This document shows, piece after piece, positions 29,359-37,819 of a DNA stretch of 64,000 bases. The position numbers and the translations under genes are program-made. Under the pieces are notes generated by a model. The model had not been told where the DNA came from, did not search any database, and was given only the letters and a program-made list of their open reading frames with translations. Origin of the DNA: Bordetella parapertussis. GTDB taxonomy: Bacteria > Pseudomonadota > Gammaproteobacteria > Burkholderiales > Burkholderiaceae_B. Location: NCBI GenBank assembly GCA_945895265.1, contig CAMDEF010000006.1, positions 62,001-126,000 of the forward strand. Reading direction: 5' to 3'. How positions within the stretch are numbered: the first letter of the stretch is position 1; every line of letters begins with the position of its first letter.

Positions 29359-30344
29359 ATCGTCAAGCGCTTGGTTATATTTTATTTGTTGCATTTCTGG
29401 CAGCGATTCCCGTACTCGGGATCTATCCGATCTTTGCCATGAAAATCATGTGCTATGCCTTATTTGCGTGTGCCTTCAATTTGCTGCTGGGCTACACAGG
29501 CTTGCTGTCGTTTGGGCACGCAGCCTTTTTAGGTGGTGCCGCGTATGCCTCAGGGCATGCCATCAAAGCCTGGGGGTTTTCGCCTGAACTCGGTATTCTG
29601 TACGGTGTGGCGATTGCTGGCGTCATGGGCGTTGTGATGGGCGCGTTGGCGATTCGCCGAAGTGGCATCTACTTTGCGATGATCACGATGGCGCTCTCGC
29701 AAATGGTCTACTTCTTTTTTCTCCAAGCCAAATTCACAGGTGGTGAAGATGGTCTGCAAGGCGTGCCGCGCGGTACCTTGTTTGGCTTGATTGATCTTAA
29801 AAGCGATCTCAATTTGTACTACGTTGTGATGGTAATTTTTATCGTGGGATATCTCATCATTTGGCGTACGGTACATTCGCCCTTCGGTCAGGTACTCAAA
29901 GCAATTCGCGAAAATGAACCGCGCGCCATATCCCTCGGCTACGATGTCGAGCGCTTCAAGCTCTTAGCCTTTGTGTTATCTGCGCTGCTGGCGGGCTTGG
30001 CGGGCTCGGCCAAGATGCTGATTTTTGTTTCGGCAACCTTGTCAGATGCCACGTGGCAGATGTCGGGCCTGGTCATTTTAATGACGCTGATCGGTGGCAT
30101 GGGCACGTTAGTGGGCCCAGTCATTGGCGCCTTTATTGTGGTGCTGCTTGAAAACAAAGTTGGCGATTTTGGTGCCGCGATCGCCAAATATACTGGTGTT
30201 GAGTGGTTTCAACGTTTAGGCGAGTCTGTCACCATTGTGATTGGTTTGATCTTTGTGATCTGCGTACTCGCCTTTAGACGTGGCTTAGTGGGCGAAGCCA
30301 ATGCCTGGCTTGAAAAGCGTAAAAGTCTTTCAACCCGAGCCTAA
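29355..30344 (+). CDS. livM: Liv-type ABC transporter permease LivM
   Basis: Second membrane subunit, 329 residues, with LLLGYTGLLSFGHAAFLGGAAYASG and the coupling segment IRENEPRAISLGYDVERFKLLAFVLSA. Last gene of the operon. A 201-bp palindromic repeat element starts nine bases after its stop and separates it from the convergent phosphodiesterase gene. Confidence 0.93.
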   Translation: MNRQALGYILFVAFLAAIPVLGIYPIFAMKIMCYALFACAFNLLLGYTGLLSFGHAAFLGGAAYASGHAIKAWGFSPELGILYGVAIAGVMGVVMGALAIRRSGIYFAMITMALSQMVYFFFLQAKFTGGEDGLQGVPRGTLFGLIDLKSDLNLYYVVMVIFIVGYLIIWRTVHSPFGQVLKAIRENEPRAISLGYDVERFKLLAFVLSALLAGLAGSAKMLIFVSATLSDATWQMSGLVILMTLIGGMGTLVGPVIGAFIVVLLENKVGDFGAAIAKYTGVEWFQRLGESVTIVIGLIFVICVLAFRRGLVGEANAWLEKRKSLSTRA

Positions 30345-30352
30345 GTACGAAG

Positions 30353-30553
30353 GTGACGGGGCAGGGGCGCAGGGCGCCTGGGTGGGCTGTCTTGTCTTGC
30401 CGAAAGTTGCGCAGGCTGGACGGATGAAGGCGACCCTTGTTTGAGCGAAGCGAGTTTGGGTCGCCGCCGTTCAGACAAGCAACTTGAGGGCAGTCCGCAA
30501 AGCGGACCAAGACAATCTGCCCACCCAGGCGCCCTGCGCCCCTGCCCCGTCAC
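30353..30553. repeat. 201-bp structured repeat element, copy 1
   Basis: Perfect 35-bp inverted arms (30353-30387 and 30519-30553) close the element. Inside, the stem continues with TTGTCTTG (30392-30399) against CAAGACAA (30508-30515). Two inner hairpins follow: GGCGACCC (30429-30436) / GGGTCGCC (30458-30465), and GTCCGC-AAA-GCGGAC (30493-30507). The predicted fold is a long stem opening into a junction. A second copy of identical length lies at 59595. Both are between convergent genes. Role unknown; bidirectional terminator, non-autonomous mobile repeat or structured RNA are all possible. Confidence 0.9.
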
Positions 30554-30579
30554 TCGCACTAAAGAACGAAACCGTTCAT

Positions 30580-31404
30580 TCAATCAATCAGCTTGCCACC
30601 CTCATGAAAGGGGTATGGCCCTTCGAACGTGCCACAAGGCATTTGGTGAGAGACTAAGCCACGCTCAACGTCCCAAGCGTGCACTTTAAAACCACCCGGC
30701 TCGAGTATCCACTGCGAAGCGGCGTCAGGATCAAGATCTAGAGCAACTTGATGAGCAGGCGCTGGCGAGGTCGAAGCGATCGTCGAACCGAACCGTACAT
30801 CAATCGCGCGATGTAAGTGACCACAGATCACACGCTCGATGTTTGAGTATTTCGCGACAAGTGCTTCAAGTTCTTTCGCGCCTTGCAACAGCCCAATCTT
30901 GTCCATGTGACCGATGAGTGTCTTGAACGGTGGATGATGCATCGCAATGACGACCGGCATATGACCCGAGTCGTTCAGCGTATCTTCAAGCCAAGCCAAA
31001 CGTTTAGCGCAAAGAGCCCCGTGGCTTTGTTGGGCAACGGTGGTGTCGAGTGTGATCAAGCGCACTGGCCCCAGCTGCACGGTGTATTGCACAAAACCTG
31101 AGTCACCTAAGTATGTATGCTCAGGAAATGCTGCGCGCATTTGTGTCGCATCATCGTGATTGCCTGGTAACAAGTAATACGGCACGGTTAATGGGGTCAG
31201 ACACTCACGCAAGTGGGCGTACTCGGCGGGCCGACCAAAATCAGTCAGATCACCGGTTAACACCACGGCTTGAGGTTTTTGACGTAGTTGTTCAATGGTC
31301 TGAATAGCACGACGCAAATAGGGTGCAGTGTCGAGGCGGCCATAGGCCAGACGGCTAGGCTCTCGGATATGCAGATCAGTCAGCTGTACAAATAATGTGC
31401 TCAT
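30580..31404 (-). CDS. Metallophosphodiesterase (calcineurin-like, Icc/GpdQ type)
   Basis: Dinuclear-metal phosphodiesterase, predicted cytoplasmic since no signal peptide is visible. Motifs: QLTDLHI (Asp, His), LTGDLTDFG, PGNHDD, MHHPPF and CGHLHRAI, the complete calcineurin-like set. The start is set at ATG 31404, which overlaps the stop of the upstream ATPase gene (ATGA); the open frame extends a few codons further but without support. As the last gene of the phnSUVT-like operon it probably hydrolyses an imported phosphodiester or phosphonate monoester. A paralogue lies at 60866. Confidence 0.82.
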   Translation of the reverse strand: MSTLFVQLTDLHIREPSRLAYGRLDTAPYLRRAIQTIEQLRQKPQAVVLTGDLTDFGRPAEYAHLRECLTPLTVPYYLLPGNHDDATQMRAAFPEHTYLGDSGFVQYTVQLGPVRLITLDTTVAQQSHGALCAKRLAWLEDTLNDSGHMPVVIAMHHPPFKTLIGHMDKIGLLQGAKELEALVAKYSNIERVICGHLHRAIDVRFGSTIASTSPAPAHQVALDLDPDAASQWILEPGGFKVHAWDVERGLVSHQMPCGTFEGPYPFHEGGKLID

Positions 31405-32453
31405 TGGTCGCTCTCGCAAGGCATAAAGTGTTCGATGGCAATGGTGAATGAGACGCGTTCGCCAACGAGATAAGGGCAGTCGCGATGTGCTTCGGCTGCT
31501 AAGACCGACTGACCCGCAACCTCTAAACGGTAATGAACCCGGTCGCCTAAAAAACTTCGGTGAGTAATCAGCCCAGCGGGTTGACTCAAGGCGAACGGTT
31601 TCAGTTGAATATCCTCGGGGCGCACAAACAGTTCAGGCCACGGACCACGAGGACAAGGCACCGCCGTTTGAGCAAGTGTGACGGTGTCATCTGCAATATC
31701 TTTGGGTGTACGCTGCAAGCGATTGATACGCCCCAGAAACTCAGCAACAAACGTGTGCTTAGGATGTCGGTAGAGCTCTTCGCCCTGACCCACTTGAATG
31801 ATTTTCCCGCTTCGCATCACCGCTAAACGATCAGCAATCGCCAACGCCTCTTGTTGGTCATGCGTGACATGAATCGTTGTCACGCCAAGACGTCGCAACA
31901 AGTCGGCTAACTCATCGCGCAGCGTCACTTTTAGCTTGGCATCTAAGGCAGTGAGCGGCTCATCAAGCAATAACACTTTTGGCCGCACCGCCACAGCACG
32001 TGCGAGCGCAACACGTTGGCGCTGCCCACCGGACAGCTCTGATGGTCGCTTATGTTCTAGACCCCTGAGTTGAACCAAGTCAATCAATTCACCCACGGTC
32101 TGCTTGAGTTGCTGTGCGCTGGCGCCCCTGAGCCGCAACCCATAACCAATATTGGCTTGAACAGTCATTTGTGGAAAAAGCGCGTAATGCTGAAACACCA
32201 TCCCAATTTGACGCCGCTCGACCGGCACGTGCGTCACCTCTTGCGTGCCAAACCGTATCACGCCCCCCTGATCAACCCGCTCAAGGCCAGCGACTAATCT
32301 TAACAGCGTCGTTTTACCGCAACCAGAGGGCCCGAGCAACGCCAGAACCTCGCCCGGAAAGACGTCGAGCGAGGACGACAACAAGCCCTGTGTGCCATCG
32401 GGATAAGTCTTGGCGCACTGACTAATTTGTACTGAAGTGCGTTCAAGTTCCAT
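31401..32453 (-). CDS. phnT: ABC transporter ATP-binding protein (PhnT-like, phosphonate/organophosphate uptake)
   Basis: ATPase of a PotA/FbpC-type importer. Walker A GPSGCGKTT, signature LSGGQRQRVALARA and Walker B VLLLDEPLTALD are intact; a C-terminal TOBE domain covers the last 80 residues. The start at ATG 32453 (350 residues) overlaps the upstream permease by 11 bases; the longer frame to 32564 runs through the permease gene and adds an unrelated hydrophobic N-terminus, so it is rejected. Assignment to 2-aminoethylphosphonate import rests on operon structure and neighbouring phn genes. Confidence 0.75.
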   Translation of the reverse strand: MELERTSVQISQCAKTYPDGTQGLLSSSLDVFPGEVLALLGPSGCGKTTLLRLVAGLERVDQGGVIRFGTQEVTHVPVERRQIGMVFQHYALFPQMTVQANIGYGLRLRGASAQQLKQTVGELIDLVQLRGLEHKRPSELSGGQRQRVALARAVAVRPKVLLLDEPLTALDAKLKVTLRDELADLLRRLGVTTIHVTHDQQEALAIADRLAVMRSGKIIQVGQGEELYRHPKHTFVAEFLGRINRLQRTPKDIADDTVTLAQTAVPCPRGPWPELFVRPEDIQLKPFALSQPAGLITHRSFLGDRVHYRLEVAGQSVLAAEAHRDCPYLVGERVSFTIAIEHFMPCESDQ

Positions 32454-33252
32454 AGCGCTTTTGAACCTCGTTGGCGATCGCTTGTAAGCCCCACAAGAGC
32501 GGCAGTACAACAATAAAAAAAATGAGAGTGTAGGCAGAGCCCACCTCGATACGCATCGAGGCATAACTGTCTGCTAAGCCGACCGGCAAGGTACGCGTTA
32601 AGGGGGTGTGCAACATCCAAGTCAGGTTGAACTCACCCACGGATAAGGTAAACACCATCAATGCACTGGCGATGATGGCTGGCATCACTGCGGGGATCAA
32701 CACCCCTAACAAGCGGCGCGAAAAACCCGCGCCCAGCGTGCGCGCCGCCTCTTCAATTGCGATAAGTTCTCGATTTGCGAAAGCTGACGATACCGTGCGC
32801 ACAACAAAAGGTAAGGTGAACACAACGTGACCGACCAAAATAAATAAAAAGCTTTGCCGAAAACTGCGAAACTGACCGTACACCAAAATCAGTGCCAAGC
32901 CTGTCGCCAGGCCAGGCACCGCCACAGGCAAAGTTAAAAGCTCTTCAAATACACGCGCCCAGCGCGAGCGGGTTCTGGCTAAGGCATAAGCGCATGGCAC
33001 GCCGACGACGGTAGTAATCAGCGCACACGCACTTGCAATCGCCAACGACCACAACACCGTGTCGCCATAGCCCTCCCACACTTGTTCAAGCCAGCGAGTC
33101 GTTAGCCCACTGGCTAAACCTTGAGAATAATTATTCACCAAGCCAGCCGTGATGGATAAAACCATTGGGGTGAGCATAAACAGCGTCACAAGAGCCGTTA
33201 GCAGCGCTAAGGTAACGGGAAACCGATGGGGCGAGTGCGTCTTCTGTGCCAT
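32443..33252 (-). CDS. phnV: ABC transporter permease (PhnV-like)
   Basis: Inner-membrane permease of 269 residues with about six transmembrane helices and the EAA coupling loop EEAARTLGAGFSRRLLGVLIPAVMP. It lies 3 bp downstream of the other permease gene and overlaps the ATPase gene. The family includes PotC/PhnV-type subunits; the substrate follows from context only. Confidence 0.75.
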   Translation of the reverse strand: MAQKTHSPHRFPVTLALLTALVTLFMLTPMVLSITAGLVNNYSQGLASGLTTRWLEQVWEGYGDTVLWSLAIASACALITTVVGVPCAYALARTRSRWARVFEELLTLPVAVPGLATGLALILVYGQFRSFRQSFLFILVGHVVFTLPFVVRTVSSAFANRELIAIEEAARTLGAGFSRRLLGVLIPAVMPAIIASALMVFTLSVGEFNLTWMLHTPLTRTLPVGLADSYASMRIEVGSAYTLIFFIVVLPLLWGLQAIANEVQKRYGT

Positions 33253-33255
33253 CGG

Positions 33256-34065
33256 TTATCCTAAGACCGTCGCGGAATCTGAATAACGTCTTGCCACATA
33301 CATCACCACCCAAGTCACCAAGCCCAGCGCAATCGAAAGCGACGCTGCTAACGCAAAGTTTGCGTAGTTTGTGAACTCAGAATAAATAGTGATCGGCAAT
33401 ACTTCAAACTTGGTCGCGAGTGTAAAGGCCGTGCCAAAGGCACCCATCGAGGTTGCAAACACGATTGCGGCACATGCGAGCGTTGTCGGTGCTAATTCTG
33501 GCAGCCAGACATCACGCACGATTGCATAACGTGTGGCTCCTAAGGTTCTGGCAGCCTCTTCAAGTGCCAGATCCATTTTCTCAGCGGCTGCCGTATAGGT
33601 CGCAATTGCGCGTGGTAGTGAAAAATACAGATACGCTAAAAAGAGGCCCAAGAACCCATAGGCAAGTGTCAAGCGCCCTGCCCCCAAGGCTTCAGACAAG
33701 TCAGCGATCAACCCTTGACGTCCACCTAACAGAATCATAAAAAAACCAATAATCACTCCGGGAAAGGACAAGGGCAGGGTTAAAAGTGAAAGTAAGATCC
33801 CGCGCCCAATAAATTGATGGCGTGCTAAAAAAATCCCAACTGCACTACCAAGTACGAGTGTCAAGACGGTGACTAACAACGATAGCCCGACTGTGTTCAA
33901 CAAACTCAGCCAATAGCGAGGGTGCGTAAAAATCGCAAAGTAAGTTTCCCAGCTTTTTTGAGCTGGCAAGGCGATCAGCCACGCCATTGGTAATAACCAA
34001 CACGCAAAAAAAATAACAATGACTGGCGTCAAACAAGCCAGTCGTTGTATCGAGATAGTTACCAC
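33256..34065 (-). CDS. phnU: ABC transporter permease (PhnU-like)
   Basis: Partner permease of 269 residues, with EEAARTLGATRYAIVRDVWLPELAP as EAA loop and six hydrophobic segments. Two separate permeases of equal length resemble the PhnU/PhnV arrangement rather than the fused PhnU2 type. It follows the binding-protein gene by 29 bp. Confidence 0.75.
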   Translation of the reverse strand: MVTISIQRLACLTPVIVIFFACWLLPMAWLIALPAQKSWETYFAIFTHPRYWLSLLNTVGLSLLVTVLTLVLGSAVGIFLARHQFIGRGILLSLLTLPLSFPGVIIGFFMILLGGRQGLIADLSEALGAGRLTLAYGFLGLFLAYLYFSLPRAIATYTAAAEKMDLALEEAARTLGATRYAIVRDVWLPELAPTTLACAAIVFATSMGAFGTAFTLATKFEVLPITIYSEFTNYANFALAASLSIALGLVTWVVMYVARRYSDSATVLG

Positions 34066-34094
34066 GTCGTGAGAATAGTCGTCGCAGCAGGGTG

Positions 34095-35105
34095 CTATTG
34101 CACGTCTTTCAAATACCGTTCAGAAAACATCTTTTGCACTTTAGCCATTTGTCCGTAATCCACTGTCTTGGCGCGTGCATAGTCTGCAGCGGGTAGAAAG
34201 CGCGCTTGCACGTCTGCCGGTACCGCTGACGCACGCACTGGGCGCAGATAGGCATTTGCCCAAATTGCCTGCCCTTCATCTGACAAAACAAAATCAAGAA
34301 CCTTTTTACCGTTCTCGGCATTCGGGCCTTTATTAACAAGACTCATCACGTAAGGCACGACTAATGTGCCCTCTGCAGGAATCACAAAAGCCACATTCGC
34401 TTTGTCTTTGTACTTTGCGCGATAGGCATTGAAATCGTAATCAAGCAAGATCGCAATTTCGCCCGATAACACGCGTGCATAAGACGTTTGCTTAGGCACA
34501 ATCGGCTCATTTTTTTTCAGTGCTTTGAAATACTCGATCGCTGGGCCAAAGTTATCAAGCGAACCGCCCCGCGCTTGATTGATCGCCACTGCCCCCACAT
34601 AGCCAACAAAGGCTGAGGCTGGGTCTAAATAACCAATCAAACCTTTGTACTCAGGCTTAAGTAAGTCAGCCCATGACTTAGGAATAGGCTTGCCTTTCAG
34701 GGCGTCAACGTTGACCATAAATCCTAAGGTGCCCGAATGAATCGTAAACCAATTACCTGCGGGGTCTTTTAAGCCATCTGGTATGTCATTCCAGGCCGCA
34801 GGCTTAAAGGGCGTGACGACCCCATCAGCAGCCGCCTGAATACCAAAGGTCACCCCAAGATATGTGACGTCTGCAACTGGACTATTCTTTTCAGCAACAA
34901 GTTGCGCCAGTGACTGACCAGAGTTTTTATTGTCAGGGGGTACGGTGATACCAGTTTTAGACTTGATTGCCTTGAGTTGCGAACCCCAGTCTGCCCACTC
35001 GGGCGGACAGTTGTAACAAATCGCAGACTGCGCCATCGCAACAGTGGAAGACAACGCAAGGCTGAACAACCCAACACGCAATATCTTATTCATCAGAGCT
35101 TTCAT
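34095..35105 (-). CDS. phnS: Periplasmic substrate-binding protein (PhnS-like)
   Basis: Solute-binding protein of the PotD/FbpA-like class, 336 residues from ATG 35105. That start has AAGGG nine bases upstream and gives a clean signal peptide (KILRVGLFSLALSSTVAMAQ); the open frame extends 31 codons upstream without such features. The mature N-terminus carries a Cys-x2-Cys pair (ICYNCPPEWADW), possibly a disulfide. First gene of the phnSUVT-phosphodiesterase operon, with a PHO box 82 bp upstream. 2-Aminoethylphosphonate is a likely ligand; given the downstream phosphodiesterase, an organophosphate diester is an alternative. Confidence 0.72.
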   Translation of the reverse strand: MKALMNKILRVGLFSLALSSTVAMAQSAICYNCPPEWADWGSQLKAIKSKTGITVPPDNKNSGQSLAQLVAEKNSPVADVTYLGVTFGIQAAADGVVTPFKPAAWNDIPDGLKDPAGNWFTIHSGTLGFMVNVDALKGKPIPKSWADLLKPEYKGLIGYLDPASAFVGYVGAVAINQARGGSLDNFGPAIEYFKALKKNEPIVPKQTSYARVLSGEIAILLDYDFNAYRAKYKDKANVAFVIPAEGTLVVPYVMSLVNKGPNAENGKKVLDFVLSDEGQAIWANAYLRPVRASAVPADVQARFLPAADYARAKTVDYGQMAKVQKMFSERYLKDVQ

Positions 35106-35187
35106 AGTTAGAACCCTTAATAATGTCGAACACAAAACAATGCAGCAATAAAGCCAGCGGATTTGATGTCTATTCTGAAGCAGCACC

Positions 35188-35205
35188 ATGACAAACATAT
35201 GAAAT
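35188..35205 (-). promoter_or_regulatory. PHO box upstream of phnS
   Basis: ATTTCATATGTTTGTCAT on the minus strand, two TGTCAT-like halves 11 bp apart, matching the E. coli PhoB consensus. A third half-like TGTTAT sits another 11 bp upstream. Confidence 0.7.
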
Positions 35206-35309
35206 CACGATAACAATACATCAGTTTTGGCACAAATCCTGATTCTGGTTGCGAGGCGTCGTCTTCAAGAACAAACATTCGGCGCGGGATCACTTAACAA
35301 AAAGCAGCC

Positions 35310-35327
35310 GTGTCATAAAAAACGCAT
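35310..35327 (+). promoter_or_regulatory. PHO box upstream of the small unknown gene
   Basis: GTGTCATAAAAAACGCAT: the first half plus A-tract is a near-perfect match (TGTCATAAA), the second half is weaker (CGCAT). It faces the 86-residue gene at 35408. Confidence 0.6.
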
Positions 35328-35348
35328 ATTCACTTAGTACTCTACGGC

Positions 35349-35399
35349 GTGAATGTTAGATGCTGCGTCGCAGCATCGCCTTCACAGCCTAGAGCTAGG
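35349..35399 (+). promoter_or_regulatory. Structured 5' leader of the small unknown gene
   Basis: GATGCTGC (35359-35366) and GCAGCATC (35370-35377) form an 8-bp stem with a GTC triloop, extended outward by GTGAA/TTCAC (35349-35353, 35381-35385). A second short palindrome, CCTAG-AG-CTAGG (35388-35399), covers the bases just before the start codon and could mask the ribosome binding site. Confidence 0.55.
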
Positions 35400-35407
35400 G
35401 GTCACTG

Positions 35408-35668
35408 ATGAACGTACAAAAACGCTGGGTAACTTATTGCTCGGGAAATACCCGTGATGCGACTGAAGACAACTGGAATAACTTTGTCTTGAAGATTTTT
35501 CTCGACTGGCGCCAACAACAAATCGCCCTTGACGCGAATGCTCCTAAAGAAGCGGGAAATGCTCAAAACGAATACGGAGATACCCATTACAGTTTTGCCA
35601 AGTTTGTCGAAGAGGCTGACACCTACCAAGAACTTTTGCAGCTTGAGTTGAAGCGTCACAAGCCTTAA
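35408..35668 (+). CDS. Small hypothetical protein (86 residues) behind a PHO box
   Basis: I do not recognise this protein. It is hydrophilic, rich in Gln, Asn and charged residues, has no signal peptide or membrane segment, and contains two Trp in WNNFVLKIFLDWRQQQ, a possible amphipathic helix. The ATG follows GGGG at eight bases. Support for it being real: a PHO box and structured leader upstream, no competing frame with family character, and a position between two PHO-box transcription units. It could be a small regulator or accessory factor of the phosphate response; this is inference. Confidence 0.6.
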   Translation: MNVQKRWVTYCSGNTRDATEDNWNNFVLKIFLDWRQQQIALDANAPKEAGNAQNEYGDTHYSFAKFVEEADTYQELLQLELKRHKP

Positions 35669-35724
35669 CACGCAGCACTAACACTTTTGAAAGCAGACTA
35701 AGCTGCAAACTCTTTGGGTGACGA

Positions 35725-35742
35725 CTGTCATGACCTTGTAAT
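35725..35742 (+). promoter_or_regulatory. PHO box upstream of the GT28 glycolipid synthase-like gene
   Basis: CTGTCATGACCTTGTAAT; the first half is a perfect CTGTCAT and the second, TTGTAAT, keeps TGT and AT. It ends 24 bp before the start codon at 35767. Confidence 0.72.
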
Positions 35743-35766
35743 AAGAAAGGATGAAGATACCTTTCA

Positions 35767-36918
35767 ATGAACAAAACTATTGACTTCATCTACTTCAATG
35801 CAGGCGGTGGTCATCGTGCGACAGCACTGGCTCTGCAACAAGCCATTGAATTTGAGAGGCGCCCTTGGAATGTGCGTCTAGTCAATCTGTTTGAAGTGCT
35901 GGACCCGAAGGCAAACTTTAATAAAGTCATGCGCTGCGCTCCAGAAGATTTATACAACTTTAGATTGCGCCATGGCCTCACGCTTGGCCTCTCGACTGAG
36001 CTCAAGTTATTTCAGGCAATGATTAAGATGGGTCACAATGCGATGGTTCGCAAACTTGAACAGCATTGGCTTGACACGAATCCCGATCACGTTGTGTCGC
36101 TCGTACCAAACTTCAATAAAGCTCTTTACGAGAGTGTCACAAGCGCCCTTCCCGCTGTGCCCTTTGTGACGGTGCTGACAGACATGGCTGACTACCCTCC
36201 GCACTTCTGGATAGAACCCAACCAAGCACAGCACCTCGTCTGCGGCACGTCGCACGCAGCCGAACAAGCGCGGGCAGCGGGCTACACAGACGAACAAATT
36301 TCACTGACGTCTGGGATGATCTTACGGCCTACCTTTTATGACCAGCCCGAGATCGATCGCGAAACAGAATGCCTTGAGCTCGGACTAGATCCAGAAAAAC
36401 CAACGGGAATTGTCATGTTCGGCGGCCATGGCTCGAGCGATATGCTAAGGATTGCGAAAGCGTTACCGGACATTCAACTCATTTTTATTTGCGGGATGAA
36501 TGCAACGCTGAACAAAAAAATCTCTGTACTCAAACCGAGTGCTCGGCATGTGGTGATTGGCTTTACGCAAAAAATTAGTCATTACATGCAGCTAGGTGAT
36601 TTTTTTATCGGCAAACCAGGCCCGAGCAGTTTAAGTGAAGCCGTGCACATGGGCCTGCCTGTCATCACCTTTGGCAATGCCTGGACGATGCCTCAAGAGC
36701 GTTACAACACGAATTGGGTGCGCGAGCAAGGAGTCGGCTTAGTGATCCCCTCCTTACGGGCAATCCGCAAAGGCGTATTGGCCTTGCTAGAGAACTTACC
36801 CGCCTATCAGGACACCGTGTCGCGCATCGAAAATCGCGCGGTGTTTGAAGTAACTGACATTTTGGCTCAACTCATGTCACGCGCAGACACTGAGCGAGCG
36901 GCAGTTGCGCTAAGCTGA
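35767..36918 (+). CDS. GT28 glycosyltransferase, monoglycosyldiacylglycerol synthase-like
   Basis: Probable UDP-sugar:diacylglycerol glycosyltransferase of the MurG/MGD/UgtP family. The N-terminal FNAGGGHRATALAL is the lipid-acceptor glycine loop of MGDG-synthase-type enzymes. The GT-B C-terminal domain has MFGGHGSSDM and FIGKPGPSSLSEAVHMGLPVITF, the nucleotide-sugar binding region. Length 383 residues. A PHO box precedes it, and its 3' end overlaps the convergent plcP gene by 9 bp. Together they fit phosphate-starvation lipid remodelling, in which PlcP releases diacylglycerol and a glycosyltransferase adds a sugar head group. Which sugar is used is not known. Confidence 0.78.
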   Translation: MNKTIDFIYFNAGGGHRATALALQQAIEFERRPWNVRLVNLFEVLDPKANFNKVMRCAPEDLYNFRLRHGLTLGLSTELKLFQAMIKMGHNAMVRKLEQHWLDTNPDHVVSLVPNFNKALYESVTSALPAVPFVTVLTDMADYPPHFWIEPNQAQHLVCGTSHAAEQARAAGYTDEQISLTSGMILRPTFYDQPEIDRETECLELGLDPEKPTGIVMFGGHGSSDMLRIAKALPDIQLIFICGMNATLNKKISVLKPSARHVVIGFTQKISHYMQLGDFFIGKPGPSSLSEAVHMGLPVITFGNAWTMPQERYNTNWVREQGVGLVIPSLRAIRKGVLALLENLPAYQDTVSRIENRAVFEVTDILAQLMSRADTERAAVALS

Positions 36919-37725
36919 CACAACAAGGTCTTCTTGCTCATCAAGCGTCTCGCTAGTTCGATAAGGCCAGTGTACGACCTTGAGAACACCTTCTGACGTT
37001 TCAACGATCGCAGACAGGCTTTCAACCCAATCACCATCGTTACAGTACAAAATGCCGTCGATATCGCGAATTTCGGCTTTGTGGATGTGGCCACATAAGA
37101 CGCCATCGTAGCCACGTCGCCGCGCTTCATCGGTCATAATAGTTTCGAAGTTTGTGATGAAGGACACCGCGTTTTTGACTTTGTGTTTGAGGTACTGCGA
37201 CAGCGACCAATAAGACAAACCAAATTTATGGCGTACGTGATTAAACCAATTGTTTAGCTTCAGAATCACCGTGTACATACTGTCGCCCAAATAGGCTAAC
37301 CACTTAGCGTGCTGAATGATGCCGTCAAATAAATCGCCGTGTGTCACCCAGATACGTCTGCCGTCTAGCAACTGATGAGTGGCTTCGTCGACAATCTTTA
37401 TGTCACCAAACGCCATGCCCAAAAACTGTCTGATCACTTCATCGTGATTGCCTGCGATGTAGGTGACGTGTGTGCCTTTTCGCGCCTTGCGCAAAATCTT
37501 CTGAACCACATCGTTATGACTTTGGCGCCAGTACCAACCCTTTTTAAGCTGCCAGCCATCAATGATGTCACCCACCAGGTACAGCTGATCAGACTCGTTC
37601 CATTTTAGAAAATCGAGAAGATATTCTGCTTTGCAACCCGGTGTACCAAGGTGAATATCCGAAATCCATATCGCCCGATGACGCTGAGGCTGTTGCGCTG
37701 GTACATCATATTCATCTGGTTTCAT
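36910..37725 (-). CDS. plcP: PlcP-type phospholipase C (metallophosphoesterase)
   Basis: Calcineurin-like phosphoesterase closely resembling PlcP of rhizobia and marine bacteria, which cleaves membrane phospholipids to diacylglycerol and phospho-head group when phosphate is scarce. Motifs: ISDIHLGTPGC, YLVGDIIDGWQLKKGWYW, GNHDEVIRQ, VTHGDLFDG and VLCGHIHKAEI; QYLKHKVKNAVSFI near residue 180 is also shared with the PlcP family. 271 residues, no signal peptide. The related LpxH/UDP-diacylglucosamine hydrolases are shorter and lack the GWYW segment. A strong PHO box lies 46 bp upstream. Convergent overlap with the GT28 gene. Confidence 0.85.
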   Translation of the reverse strand: MKPDEYDVPAQQPQRHRAIWISDIHLGTPGCKAEYLLDFLKWNESDQLYLVGDIIDGWQLKKGWYWRQSHNDVVQKILRKARKGTHVTYIAGNHDEVIRQFLGMAFGDIKIVDEATHQLLDGRRIWVTHGDLFDGIIQHAKWLAYLGDSMYTVILKLNNWFNHVRHKFGLSYWSLSQYLKHKVKNAVSFITNFETIMTDEARRRGYDGVLCGHIHKAEIRDIDGILYCNDGDWVESLSAIVETSEGVLKVVHWPYRTSETLDEQEDLVVSA

Positions 37726-37771
37726 GGCTTTTTATTATTCTCCACTCATTTGACACTTTGATGGCGACTGA

Positions 37772-37789
37772 ATGACAAGATGATGACAT
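37772..37789 (-). promoter_or_regulatory. PHO box upstream of plcP
   Basis: ATGTCATCATCTTGTCAT on the minus strand: both halves contain an intact TGTCAT at 11-bp spacing, the best match in the window. Confidence 0.8.
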
Positions 37790-37819
37790 TTCAACTGTAC
37801 AAAAAAACCATATTCTCCT

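Noticed and set aside
30441..30689. Short frames across the 201-bp repeats (here and at 59566-59811) that both translate to an SEASLGRRRS-containing peptide.
   Set aside because: The shared peptide is explained by the shared repeat DNA; the palindromic arms show structure, not codon bias, and no start signals are seen.
32454..32564. N-terminal extension of the PhnT-like ATPase.
   Set aside because: It lies inside the upstream permease gene and encodes an unrelated hydrophobic stretch; ATG 32453 gives a normal ATPase start.
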